Below are positions 1 through 6,746 of a DNA stretch of 25,842 bases, one piece after another (within the stretch, counting starts at the first letter, position 1; every line of letters starts with the position of its first letter). Under the pieces are notes generated by a model, which worked only from the letters and a program-made list of their open reading frames with translations, did no database searches and was not told the DNA's origin. The translations under genes and the position numbers were made by a program. The stretch spans positions 1 through 25,842 of the forward strand of contig VAXT01000050.1 of NCBI GenBank assembly GCA_005883245.1, in the 5' to 3' direction. Source of the stretch: Actinomycetota bacterium. GTDB lineage: Bacteria > Actinomycetota > Thermoleophilia > Gaiellales > Gaiellaceae.

Positions 1-499
1 GGTGCCGGTACCGCTCGTCCAGGTCGAAACCGTAGCCGACGAAGAACTCGTCCGGGACCGTGAAGCCGACGTATTTCACGGGCAGGTCGTCGACGAGGCG
101 ACGATACGGCCGGTCGAGGAACGTGACCGCGCTCAGCGAAGCCGGCTCGCGCAGCGAGAGCGTGCGGCAGATGTAGTTGAGCGTGAGCCCCGTGTCGACG
201 ACGTCCTCGACCAGCAGCACGTCGCGGCCCGTGATCGACACGTCGAGGTCCTTGATCAGACGAACTCCCGACTGCCGAGTCCTGCCTACGTACCCCGCGA
301 GCGCGATGAAGTCGATCGCGTGCGCCATCGGAACCGCGCGGGAAAGGTCGGCGAGGAAGAAGACGCTCGTCTTCAGCGACGAGACGAGGATCGGCTCGCG
401 GCCTTCGTAGTCGCGCGCGATCTCTGCTCCCAGCTCGGCCACGCGCGCCCGAATCTCCTCGGCGCTGAGATAGACCTCGCCGAGCTCGTCTTTTCCTAT
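1..499 (-). CDS. hpt: Hypoxanthine phosphoribosyltransferase, 3' end cut by the window
   Basis: Purine salvage enzyme that transfers the phosphoribosyl group of PRPP to hypoxanthine or guanine in the cytoplasm. The 166 visible codons hold the PRPP-binding motif LLVEDVVDTGLTL (about residues 95-107, with its Glu-Asp pair) and the family C-terminal stretch FFVGYGFDLDERYR (about 152-165). Only some ten residues should be missing beyond base 1. The loop usually written LKG reads SLKT (41-44), a small departure. The N-terminal stretch EVYLSAEEI is typical of the family, so translation must begin near base 499, yet no in-frame ATG, GTG or TTG exists there. The first candidate is ATA at 499, and the next GTG (442) would remove conserved residues. 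A block of hairpins abuts the start. The family call is firm; the start is uncertain. Confidence 0.88.
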   Translation of the reverse strand, partial: MGKDELGEVYLSAEEIRARVAELGAEIARDYEGREPILVSSLKTSVFFLADLSRAVPMAHAIDFIALAGYVGRTRQSGVRLIKDLDVSITGRDVLLVEDVVDTGLTLNYICRTLSLREPASLSAVTFLDRPYRRLVDDLPVKYVGFTVPDEFFVGYGFDLDERYRH

Positions 500-504
500 G
501 AGCC

Positions 505-551
505 GAGGCGGCGCTTGCGACGCCGCCTCAGGACGCCGGGCTTTGCCCGGC
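505..551. repeat. Pair of GC-rich hairpins between hpt and the upstream gene
   Basis: Two perfect inverted repeats lie side by side. The first is a 9-bp stem (505-513 with 521-529) around a 7-base loop. The second is a 7-bp stem (535-541 with 545-551) around a 3-base loop. The second palindrome recurs almost unchanged at 5127-5143, which suggests an interspersed intergenic element. On the minus strand the pair sits after the stop of the nuclease-like gene and directly before hpt, so it may terminate or attenuate transcription, or hide the hpt ribosome site. There is no T tract after the stems. Confidence 0.6.
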
Positions 552-594
552 TTCCGTCTGAAATTACCGGTCGATAAGTTTCGAGCACTCACGC

Positions 595-963
595 CTACGA
601 CGCCAGGTCTAGTTTGTATCGCTCGGCCAGTCGCGCGATGTCGCGCTTGTAGAAGAGCTTGATCTTGATGTTCGGGTACCGCTCCCGGAGCTTCCGCAGC
701 TTCCGATTCTTCCTCGTGACGAGCGACTGCTTCATCACGGTCACCTCGACGTAGAGATCCTGATCCGGAAGGTAGAAGTCCGGCTTGAAGGCCTCGATCA
801 CGGTGCCGTCCTCGGCCTCCTCGAGCACGAACGTGCGGGGCTCGTACTCCCAGGCCACGCGGTAGTAGTCGAGGAGCTTCGCGCACTCGAGCTCCGCGTC
901 GTTTGCGAAGCGCGGCTTTACCGTGCCGCAATATGCCTGGAAATCAGGCGTTTCTGAGGCCAC
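595..963 (-). CDS. Small PD-(D/E)XK nuclease-like protein of unknown function
   Basis: A protein of about 122 residues, if started at GTG 963, resembling the restriction-endonuclease-like fold. An acidic helix (ELECAKLLDYY, about 24-34) is followed by KPDFYLPDQDLYVEV (60-74), where Pro61-Asp62 and Glu73 fit the PD...(D/E)XK pattern. The usual final lysine is replaced by Thr75, with Lys78 nearby. The C-terminal third is very basic (NRKLRKLRERYP) and could bind nucleic acid. The start is uncertain: a good GGAGG lies immediately against GTG 963 with no spacer, and no better start codon follows it. The gene lies upstream of hpt on the same strand and diverges from the metallophosphoesterase at 1030. 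Longer readings in this frame, further upstream, only shadow the opposite gene. Function is not known to me. Confidence 0.7.
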   Translation of the reverse strand: MASETPDFQAYCGTVKPRFANDAELECAKLLDYYRVAWEYEPRTFVLEEAEDGTVIEAFKPDFYLPDQDLYVEVTVMKQSLVTRKNRKLRKLRERYPNIKIKLFYKRDIARLAERYKLDLAS

Positions 964-1029
964 CTCCGGAATGGTACCAACGGCTTCGGATACGCCCTCC
1001 CGCGCGGAGTCGGACGTACACTTCGACCG

Positions 1030-1845
1030 ATGCCGGCCGCAGAGCGCAACTTCACGATCGCGCACATCTCGGACATCCACTGCGGCGGGCCGCATTTCAT
1101 GCCGAGCCTGATGGACAGGGCGATCGGGGAGATCAACGACCTCCAGCCGGACCTCGTCATCTGCACGGGCGACCTGACGACGTTCGGCTTCAAGCATGAG
1201 TTCGCCCAGGCGAAGTCCTACCTCGACCGGCTCGAGTGCGAGTCGCTCGTCGTCGTCCCCGGAAACCATGACTCGCGGAACGTCGGCTACGTCCACTTCG
1301 AGCAGCTCTTCGGTGCGCGCAACTCGGTGCTGCACCTGAACGGTGTCTCCGTCGTCGCCGTCGATTCGACCGAGCCCGACCTCGACCACGGTCAGATCGG
1401 CCGCGGGCGCTACCGGTGGATCGAGGAGCAGTTCGGAAGCGAGGAGGCCGAGGAGGCCGAGCTGAAGATCTTCGTCCTGCACCACCACCTGCTGCCGGTC
1501 CCGGGCACCGGGCGCGAGCGCAACGTCGTCTACGACGCGGGCGATGCGATCGAGTGTCTGCAGCGCGCCGGCGTCAACCTCGTCCTCTCGGGGCACAAGC
1601 ACGTGCCATATGCGTGGCGGCTCGAGGATCTCTTCATCGTCAACACGGGAACGGTCTCGTCGCTGCGCCTGCGCGGCAACACGAGGCCCTGTTACAACGT
1701 CGTCGAGATCTCGGGCTCGCACGTGGACGTCTGGCGCAAGTACCCGTTCCACGGGCAGGAGCGGATCATCCAGTTCTCGACCGAGACGCTCTCCTTCGAG
1801 AAGTACACGGCGAGGATCGAGTCGGAGGTGACGTCGCACACGTGA
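1030..1845 (+). CDS. Calcineurin-like metallophosphoesterase
   Basis: A 271-residue dinuclear-metal phosphoesterase with every signature block: DIH (Asp15, His17), GDLT (Asp48), GNHD (Asn79, His80), the HHH run (151-153) and GHKH (His189, His191). There is no signal peptide or membrane segment, so it should be cytoplasmic. The layout is that of the Icc/CpdA class, which includes cAMP phosphodiesterases and other phosphodiester or pyrophosphate hydrolases. Its stop overlaps the GTG of the next gene (sequence GTGA), so it is translationally coupled to cyclic 2,3-diphosphoglycerate synthetase. Context therefore suggests a substrate in that pathway, perhaps the cyclic pyrophosphate bond. A cAMP role is also possible, given the cyclase array about 17 kb away. 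Substrate assignment is inference. Confidence 0.88.
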   Translation: MPAAERNFTIAHISDIHCGGPHFMPSLMDRAIGEINDLQPDLVICTGDLTTFGFKHEFAQAKSYLDRLECESLVVVPGNHDSRNVGYVHFEQLFGARNSVLHLNGVSVVAVDSTEPDLDHGQIGRGRYRWIEEQFGSEEAEEAELKIFVLHHHLLPVPGTGRERNVVYDAGDAIECLQRAGVNLVLSGHKHVPYAWRLEDLFIVNTGTVSSLRLRGNTRPCYNVVEISGSHVDVWRKYPFHGQERIIQFSTETLSFEKYTARIESEVTSHT

Positions 1846-3032
1846 ACGCGGTCGCTCTCATCGACGGCGAGCATCACGGGGACGTCGTGCGGGACGCGCT
1901 CGTCGAGCTGCCGTTCGACTTCGTCGGCGCGATCCTCGTCGGCGGCACGGAGAAGCTGCGTGGCGGAGAGGACTACGGCGTGCCGCTGATCTCCTCGCTG
2001 GACGAGGCGCGCGCCGAGGTCGTCGTCGATCTCTCGGACGAGCCCGTGCTCGGGCCTCGGGAGCGGATGCTCTGGGCGAGCAAGGCGCTCGCGCTCGGCC
2101 TCGAGTATGTGGGGGCGGACTTTCGGTTCCGGCCGCCCGCGTATCTACCGGCTCCGTCGATTCCTTCGCTGGCCGTGGTCGGCACCGGGAAGCGGATCGG
2201 GAAGACGGCCGTCACCGGGCATCTCGCGCGCCTGTTCGCACAACGCGGCGACGTCGTCGTCGTGTCCATGGGTCGCGGCGGGCCTGCGGAGCCCGAGCTC
2301 GTCCAGGTCGCGCCGACACTCGCTCAGCTCCTCGAGATCTCCCGCGCGGGCGGGCACGCGGCCTCCGACTACCTGGAGACCGCCGCGCTGGCCGGCGTGC
2401 CGACGATCGGCTGCAGGCGCGCGGGCGGAGGGCTCGCCGGCGACGTGCTCACGTCCAACGTGCGGCGCGGCATCGAGTTGGCCGAGGAGCGGCGGCCCGA
2501 TCTCGTCGTCTTCGACGGCAGCGGGGCCTCGATCCCGCCGGTCTCAGTCGACGCGCGCGTGCTCGTGGTCGGGCCGGGACAGGACGCGACCGCCTATCTC
2601 AACCCGTACCGCGTGCTCGTCTCGGACCTCGTGTTGCTGATGGGCGGCGGTCAGGCGGCACCGATCCGCGCGCTCAAGGACGTGCCCGTGATCCCGGTCG
2701 AGCTGCGCCTGCGGCCGGTCGCGCCGCTCGTAGGCAGGCGGGTCGCCGTCTTCACGGCCGGGCCTGCGCCGGTCGATCACCTCGAAGCCGACGTCGTCCA
2801 CGTCTCGCGCAACCTCGCCGACCGCGCAGCGCTGCGCGAGGAGCTGACGAGCGTCGATGCGGACGCGTTCCTGGTCGAGATCAAGGCCGCCGCCATCGAC
2901 GTCGTGGCCGAGGTGGCCGTCGAACGCGGGATCGAGTGCGTGTTCGCCGCCAACGACGTGCGCGCGCTCGAGCCGGGCGTCGACCTCGACGCGGAGCTGT
3001 TGTCCCTCGCCCCGCAGCCGGTGGTCGGATGA
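1842..3032 (+). CDS. cpgS: Cyclic 2,3-diphosphoglycerate synthetase
   Basis: A 396-residue protein of the family that closes the intramolecular phosphoanhydride ring of cyclic 2,3-diphosphoglycerate from 2,3-diphosphoglycerate and ATP. The N-terminus (NAVALIDGEHH) is characteristic. A P-loop GTGKRIGKT sits at 114-122, followed by a conserved VFDGSGASIPPV segment near 224-235. The product is a compatible solute and phosphate store in thermophilic methanogens, and homologues occur in some actinobacteria. The GTG start overlaps the metallophosphoesterase stop. The kinase supplying its substrate follows after 49 bases, so two consecutive pathway steps are in one operon. The family call is strong from memory; activity in this host is inferred. 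Confidence 0.85.
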   Translation: MNAVALIDGEHHGDVVRDALVELPFDFVGAILVGGTEKLRGGEDYGVPLISSLDEARAEVVVDLSDEPVLGPRERMLWASKALALGLEYVGADFRFRPPAYLPAPSIPSLAVVGTGKRIGKTAVTGHLARLFAQRGDVVVVSMGRGGPAEPELVQVAPTLAQLLEISRAGGHAASDYLETAALAGVPTIGCRRAGGGLAGDVLTSNVRRGIELAEERRPDLVVFDGSGASIPPVSVDARVLVVGPGQDATAYLNPYRVLVSDLVLLMGGGQAAPIRALKDVPVIPVELRLRPVAPLVGRRVAVFTAGPAPVDHLEADVVHVSRNLADRAALREELTSVDADAFLVEIKAAAIDVVAEVAVERGIECVFAANDVRALEPGVDLDAELLSLAPQPVVG

Positions 3033-3081
3033 GAGGTCCAATCCGGATTGCCTGCGCGCTGCTCGCCGGCGAGGGGCGCGC

Positions 3082-3987
3082 ATGAGCGAGCGCAGGCGAA
3101 CCGATCCGATCCCGCTCGGAGGCGGCGACGAGCCGTACTCGAAGGGGCTGATGGCCCGGGCGCTGATGCGCGTGGGCGTCTCGGCCGTCCGCGCCTACGA
3201 GGTGGCCCGCCGGATCGAGCAGGACCTCTTCTCCAGCAAAAAGGACTCGATCGAGCTCGACCGGGTCGAGGAGCTCGCCGAGGACGTGCTCGGCGAGAAC
3301 GAGGGAGTGGCCGCCGTCCGCCGGCTCCGCCGCTACAGCGACTTGGCCGAGCTCGACCTCCCGGTCATCGTCCTCATCGGCGGCGCGACCGGGACGGGCA
3401 AGTCCACCGTCGCCACCGAGGTCGCGTACCGACTCGGCGTCACGCGCGTCACGTCGACCGACTTCGTGCGCCAGACCCTGCGCGCGTTCTTCAGCCCCGA
3501 GTTCATGCCGTCGATCCACTACTCGAGCTTCGAGGCCGGCCGCGCTCTCCGCAGCGCCGAGGCGGAAGAGGTCGATCCGCTGCTGCACGGCTTCCTCGAC
3601 CAGACGCGGAACGTGCTCGTGGGCGTGAACGCCGCGATCGAGCGCTCGCTTGCCGAGGGCTGGTCGACGGTGCTCGAAGGCGTCCACCTCGTGCCAGGCA
3701 TGACCGCGCCGATCTCGGACGCGCTCGTCGTCCAGTGCGTGCTCGCGATCCAGAGCGAGGATGCGCACGCGAGCCACTTCTGGATCCGCGACATCGCCTC
3801 CGAAGGCACCCGCGCGCTCGACAAGTACCTCGATCACCTGTCGGACATCCGCTATTTGCAGGACTACATCGTGGAGCGGGCGGAAAGGGAAGAGGTGCCC
3901 GTGATCTGGAACAAGGATCGCGAAGGAGCGACCTCGGCCGTGCTGGAGCTAGTCTTGACGGCGGCCGAACGGGTACAACCGGTTTAG
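3082..3987 (+). CDS. pgk2: 2-phosphoglycerate kinase
   Basis: A 301-residue ATP-dependent kinase converting 2-phosphoglycerate to 2,3-diphosphoglycerate, the precursor used by the preceding gene's product. The N-terminal portion (about 15-85, SKGLMARALMRVGVS onward) resembles an ATP-cone nucleotide-sensing domain. The kinase domain begins with the Walker A motif GGATGTGKST (100-109), followed by STDFVR (125-130), typical of the 2PGK family. The ATG at 3082 is chosen because the ATP-cone begins shortly after it; a longer upstream reading in this frame is a shadow of the preceding gene. The ATP-cone suggests that activity responds to nucleotide level. The next gene starts 5 bases after the stop. 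Confidence 0.9.
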   Translation: MSERRRTDPIPLGGGDEPYSKGLMARALMRVGVSAVRAYEVARRIEQDLFSSKKDSIELDRVEELAEDVLGENEGVAAVRRLRRYSDLAELDLPVIVLIGGATGTGKSTVATEVAYRLGVTRVTSTDFVRQTLRAFFSPEFMPSIHYSSFEAGRALRSAEAEEVDPLLHGFLDQTRNVLVGVNAAIERSLAEGWSTVLEGVHLVPGMTAPISDALVVQCVLAIQSEDAHASHFWIRDIASEGTRALDKYLDHLSDIRYLQDYIVERAEREEVPVIWNKDREGATSAVLELVLTAAERVQPV

Positions 3988-3992
3988 TGATC

Positions 3993-4997
3993 ATGGCGAA
4001 GGCAGTCGAGGCCGTCCCGGAGCAGGAGCAGTCGGCGCGTCGGCCGTGCCTGTGCGAGAGCTACGCGCGGGTGACCGAGCGCTCGGCGCTCGCCAGCGCC
4101 CGCTGGCTGGGGCGAGCCGACCAGGAGGGCGCGCAGGAGGCTGCGCGCGCCGGCATGCTCGAGGCGCTGGAGCAACTTCCGATCGACGGCGACATCGTGA
4201 TCGGCGCGGCCGAGGCGGCCGACCGTCTCGGCGCCGGTCAACGGATCGGCGCCGGCGGCGAGCCGGCGGATCTGGCGCTCGACCCGCTCGAGGGCGCCGG
4301 CATCGTCGCGCGCGGGGGAGGAGGCGCGATGTCGATGATCGCGTCCGGGCCCTCGGGCGCGTTCCCGACCCTTCCGGACATGTACATGCGCAAGATGGCC
4401 GTCGGGCCGACCCCGCGCGGCAAGATCGACCTCAGGCAAACCGTGGCGGCAAACATCGAGGCGATCGCCGCGGCGTTCGGACGGCGCGTGGGAGACGTGA
4501 CGACGATCGTCCTCGACCGGCCGCGACACCACGACCTGATCGCCGAGATCCGTGACGCGGGCGCCCGCATCAAGCTGATCCCGGACGGTGACGTGACCGC
4601 GTCCATCTCCGCTGCGATCCGTGGCACCAACGACCATCTCGCGATCGGGATCGGTGGCACCAGGCAGGCCGTCCTGACCGCGGCCGCGCTCCGCTGCCTC
4701 GGCGGTGAGATGCAGGCACAGCTCTGGCCGACGACCCGAAGTGAGATCGAGCGTGCCCGCGAGGACGGGATCGACGACATCGAGCAGGTCTTCTCGATCG
4801 ACGACCTCGCGCCGGTCGAGGTGATCGTCGCCGCGACGGGCGTCTCGAACGGCGATCTGCTGCGCGGAGTCCGCTACGGCGCGGACAGCGCCCGGACGCA
4901 CTCGCTCGTCATGTGCACGCGCTGCAACTGGGTCCGCTTCGTGGACGGCACCCACTTCTTCGCGCGTGAACGACGCGAAGAGGTTCGACTGCTCTAG
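3993..4997 (+). CDS. glpX: Divergent GlpX-type (class II fructose-1,6-bisphosphatase family) phosphatase
   Basis: A 334-residue member of the GlpX family of the Li+-sensitive phosphatase superfamily. It is recognised by ARWLGRAD (36-43), LALDPLEG (94-101), PDMYMRKMAVGP (128-139) and a near-C-terminal THSLVMCTRCNWVRFVDGTH-like block. Several sites that are nearly invariant in the family differ: GRGDK reads GRADQ, GEGExDEAPM reads GAAEAADRL (71-79), and DPxEGT reads DPLEGA. These blocks surround the metals and the attacking water, so activity may be altered, directed to another phosphate ester, or lost. The ATG is 5 bases after the 2-phosphoglycerate kinase stop, with no clear ribosome site, so coupling is likely. 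Gluconeogenesis or turnover of diphosphoglycerates are both possible roles. Confidence 0.82.
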   Translation: MAKAVEAVPEQEQSARRPCLCESYARVTERSALASARWLGRADQEGAQEAARAGMLEALEQLPIDGDIVIGAAEAADRLGAGQRIGAGGEPADLALDPLEGAGIVARGGGGAMSMIASGPSGAFPTLPDMYMRKMAVGPTPRGKIDLRQTVAANIEAIAAAFGRRVGDVTTIVLDRPRHHDLIAEIRDAGARIKLIPDGDVTASISAAIRGTNDHLAIGIGGTRQAVLTAAALRCLGGEMQAQLWPTTRSEIERAREDGIDDIEQVFSIDDLAPVEVIVAATGVSNGDLLRGVRYGADSARTHSLVMCTRCNWVRFVDGTHFFARERREEVRLL

Positions 4998-5000
4998 TAG

Positions 5001-5029
5001 CCACGAGGGAACCCCTGGTTCCCTCGTGG
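5001..5029 (+). terminator. Perfect 13-bp hairpin just after the cyclic-diphosphoglycerate operon
   Basis: An exact 13-bp inverted repeat (5001-5013 with 5017-5029) with a 3-base loop begins four bases after the glpX stop codon. It is a strong candidate terminator for the operon. No U run follows (the next bases are gctccctcctt), so it may act as a non-canonical terminator or an RNA-stabilising 3' end. Confidence 0.6.
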
Positions 5030-5124
5030 GCTCCCTCCTTGCGAGCGGAGGCGCGGTTCAGAGGGTCCAGGAGCCGCCACTTCGATCTCTGATTCGGGCG
5101 TTCTCCTGAGCGCAGGTAAGCCTC

Positions 5125-5165
5125 CCGCCGGGCAAGGCCCGGCTCCGGCGGCGGCGGTTTTTGCT
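5125..5165 (+). terminator. GC hairpin followed by a T run; copy of the intergenic palindrome
   Basis: The 7-bp palindrome 5127-5133/5137-5143 matches the one at 535-551 apart from its loop. It overlaps an alternative 7-bp stem, 5125-5131 with 5145-5151. A GCGGCGG stretch and five to six T residues (about 5158-5163) follow, which suits intrinsic termination. The remainder of the 227-base gap 4998-5224 holds no gene that I can see. Confidence 0.45.
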
Positions 5166-5212
5166 CTCCGTGCTGCGGTCTTGGCTCTCGGCCCCAGATA
5201 ACGTCGCATGGC

Positions 5213-5218
5213 TAGACT
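5213..5218 (+). promoter_or_regulatory. -10 box for a probably leaderless transcript
   Basis: TAGACT fits the actinobacterial TAnnnT -10 pattern and ends 6 bases before the GTG of the MIP18 gene, which itself has no ribosome site. This spacing places transcription start at or next to the first base of the start codon. No convincing -35 was found. Confidence 0.45.
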
Positions 5219-5224
5219 CGGGTC

Positions 5225-5524
5225 GTGCCTACGAAAGAGGACATCACCGAGGCGCTGCGCGGGGTCGAGGATCCCGAGCTCGGCATGGACATCGTCGAAT
5301 TGGGGCTGCTCTACGACGTCGAGGTCGACGGCCCGAAGGTCAAGGTCGTGCACAGCCTGACGTCGATGGGTTGTCCGGCGGGGCCGATGATCCAGGAGGG
5401 CATCCACGACGCGACCGCCGCGGTTCCAGGCGTCGAGAACGTCGAGGTCGAGCTCACCTGGGACCCGCCCTGGACGCCCGAGCTGATGTCCGACGACGCC
5501 AAGTTCATTCTTGGTTTTGGCTAG
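5225..5524 (+). CDS. MIP18/DUF59 family iron-sulfur cluster assembly protein
   Basis: A 99-residue single-domain protein of the DUF59 family (SufT, PaaD and MIP18 relatives), which helps mature or load Fe-S clusters in the cytoplasm. Supporting sequence: an N-terminal helix ending VEDPELGMDIVELGLLY (14-30), and the loop SLTSMGCPAGPMI (44-56) carrying the conserved reactive Cys50. Length is normal for the stand-alone form. It starts at GTG 5225 without a Shine-Dalgarno sequence. No suf genes are in view and it appears monocistronic, ending 30 bases before the convergent methyltransferase gene. Confidence 0.85.
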   Translation: MPTKEDITEALRGVEDPELGMDIVELGLLYDVEVDGPKVKVVHSLTSMGCPAGPMIQEGIHDATAAVPGVENVEVELTWDPPWTPELMSDDAKFILGFG

Positions 5525-5554
5525 CAGGCAGCCTTAGGACTTGGCAGCACTGTG

Positions 5555-6250
5555 TTACTCGGTGGGTTTGGCGCGGAACTTGCGCAGGACGACGCGCTCC
5601 CAAATGTCGACCGGCTCCCCGGCAGCGAGAATCCGCTGCTCGAGCTCGGGAGGGATCGAGCAGCCCTCCCAGTCGTCTTTGACGTCCTGCACGAGCTCCG
5701 CGGCGTCGTCGTAGCGTTCGCGGTACTCGAATTCGAGCTCCGACTCGAAGATGAACAGCCCGCTGGCCCCGATCTTGGCCTCGGCCGATGCGACCACCTC
5801 CATGAACCCGGCGTCGTCGAACTCGCCGAGGCTCTGACCGCGCACCTCGGCGCGCGTCGAGGGCGGGATCGGATGCATGTCGAGCAACACCCCCTCCGGG
5901 ACGAGCGCCTGATGGATCTGACGCAGGGCGTGCACGACGCCCTCAGGCTCGATTCATCACAACGACCAGCTGAGAAACGCCACGTCGTACACGGCGGTCT
6001 TCGACAGGTCCTCGGCCGCTCCGACCTCGAATCGAACCCGCTCGGCGAGCTCGGGAGGCGTCGTGGAGCGCGCGGTCGCGATCGCCTCCTCTTCCGGATC
6101 GATTCCGAGCACGCTCTCGGCCCGCGCCGCGTACAGCCAGGTCAGACGGCCGTCACCGCATCCGACCTCGAGCACGTTCGCACCGTCGAAGTCGCCGCGC
6201 GAGTGGAGCACGCGGGCTTCGGCGTCGTCGACGTCCCTGACCGGAGTCAC
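5555..6250 (-). pseudogene. Class I SAM-dependent methyltransferase interrupted by two adjacent in-frame TGA codons
   Basis: One continuous reading frame of 231 codons apart from TGA TGA at 5959-5954. The first half carries the SAM-binding motif NVLEVGCGDGR (about 25-35), the acidic GIDPEEE (49-55) and VAFLSWSL just before the stops. The second half resumes with EPEGVVHALRQIHQALVPEG, typical of motif-III regions in this family. No base is gained or lost. As I recall, relatives carry cysteines after WSL, so each TGA may replace a Cys codon. Simplest reading: a recent pseudogene or sequence error. Selenocysteine read-through is a remote alternative. It begins at GTG 6250, 31 bases after the secreted-protein gene, as the last member of a four-gene minus-strand operon. 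Confidence 0.72.
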
Positions 6251-6281
6251 GGCATGGCGATTCTTTCAGATGCAGCGCAGG

Positions 6282-6737
6282 TCAGACGAGCCGGAAGACC
6301 AGGATCTCTTTTCGCGGGCCGCGCGCATAGAGCGTGGCCGTCTCCGATCCCCGCACGTCCGCGTAGAGATCCGTGCCGCCACTGATCCCCAGCTTGTAGA
6401 ACTCCCAGTAGCGGACCGAGCCGGCGACGATGATCTTCCCGCGAGGCAGCGAGTAGGTGCCGTTGCACTGCCTCGAGCGGTTGCCCGTGTAGGTGCAGAC
6501 CATGTCGGAGTGCCCGATCGGCGCCCTGCGGATCCCCTTGTTGTAGAGCAGCTGGCGGATCACGACGACGTCCCCAGGCCCACGGCTCGCCGAGCCGCGG
6601 TTGACGACGCTGCGCTGGATCTCCTTGCTACTCAGCCTGATCAAGCCCGGCGACACCTCGCCGGAGCCGAACGTCACGGATCCGGTGGCGAGCGCGAACG
6701 TCGCCACGGCCGCAAACACGATTAGTGGCTTTTTCAT
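6282..6737 (-). CDS. Secreted protein, probably an allene-oxide-cyclase/dirigent-like beta-barrel
   Basis: A 151-residue exported protein. Residues 1-20 form a signal peptide (Met-Lys-Lys, then a hydrophobic stretch ending near ALATGSVTFG). The mature part has two cysteines (in DMVCTYTG and RQCNGTY) that could form a disulfide. The pattern LPRGKIIVAGSV...GISGGTDLYADVRG resembles the small barrel of dirigent and allene-oxide-cyclase-like bacterial proteins, so a calycin-type fold is my best guess. No catalytic residues are identifiable. A ribosome site GAGGAG lies shortly before the ATG. The start is only 9 bases beyond the ancestral stop of the histidine kinase, so it may be part of a stimulus-response operon with the two-component pair. 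Confidence 0.72.
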   Translation of the reverse strand: MKKPLIVFAAVATFALATGSVTFGSGEVSPGLIRLSSKEIQRSVVNRGSASRGPGDVVVIRQLLYNKGIRRAPIGHSDMVCTYTGNRSRQCNGTYSLPRGKIIVAGSVRYWEFYKLGISGGTDLYADVRGSETATLYARGPRKEILVFRLV

Positions 6738-6746
6738 CGATCTCCT

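Noticed and set aside
2..577. A 191-codon plus-strand frame across hpt
   Set aside because: The minus strand encodes clear HPRT motifs; the plus frame is Arg/Glu/Asp-rich shadow and crosses the hairpins.
964..1839. The long minus-strand open frame extending the nuclease-like gene to 414 codons
   Set aside because: It runs antisense through the metallophosphoesterase, whose motifs prove the plus strand codes. The upstream residues are low-complexity shadow sequence.
1030..1845. Firm assignment of the metallophosphoesterase as cAMP phosphodiesterase CpdA
   Set aside because: The motifs fit the whole calcineurin-like superfamily, and its operon is a diphosphoglycerate pathway, so cAMP is only one option.
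5555..6250. Genome-wide recoding of TGA as Trp or Cys
   Set aside because: Many genes here end at TGA in the expected place (for example 1845, 3032, 11434, 13233), so TGA is a normal stop.
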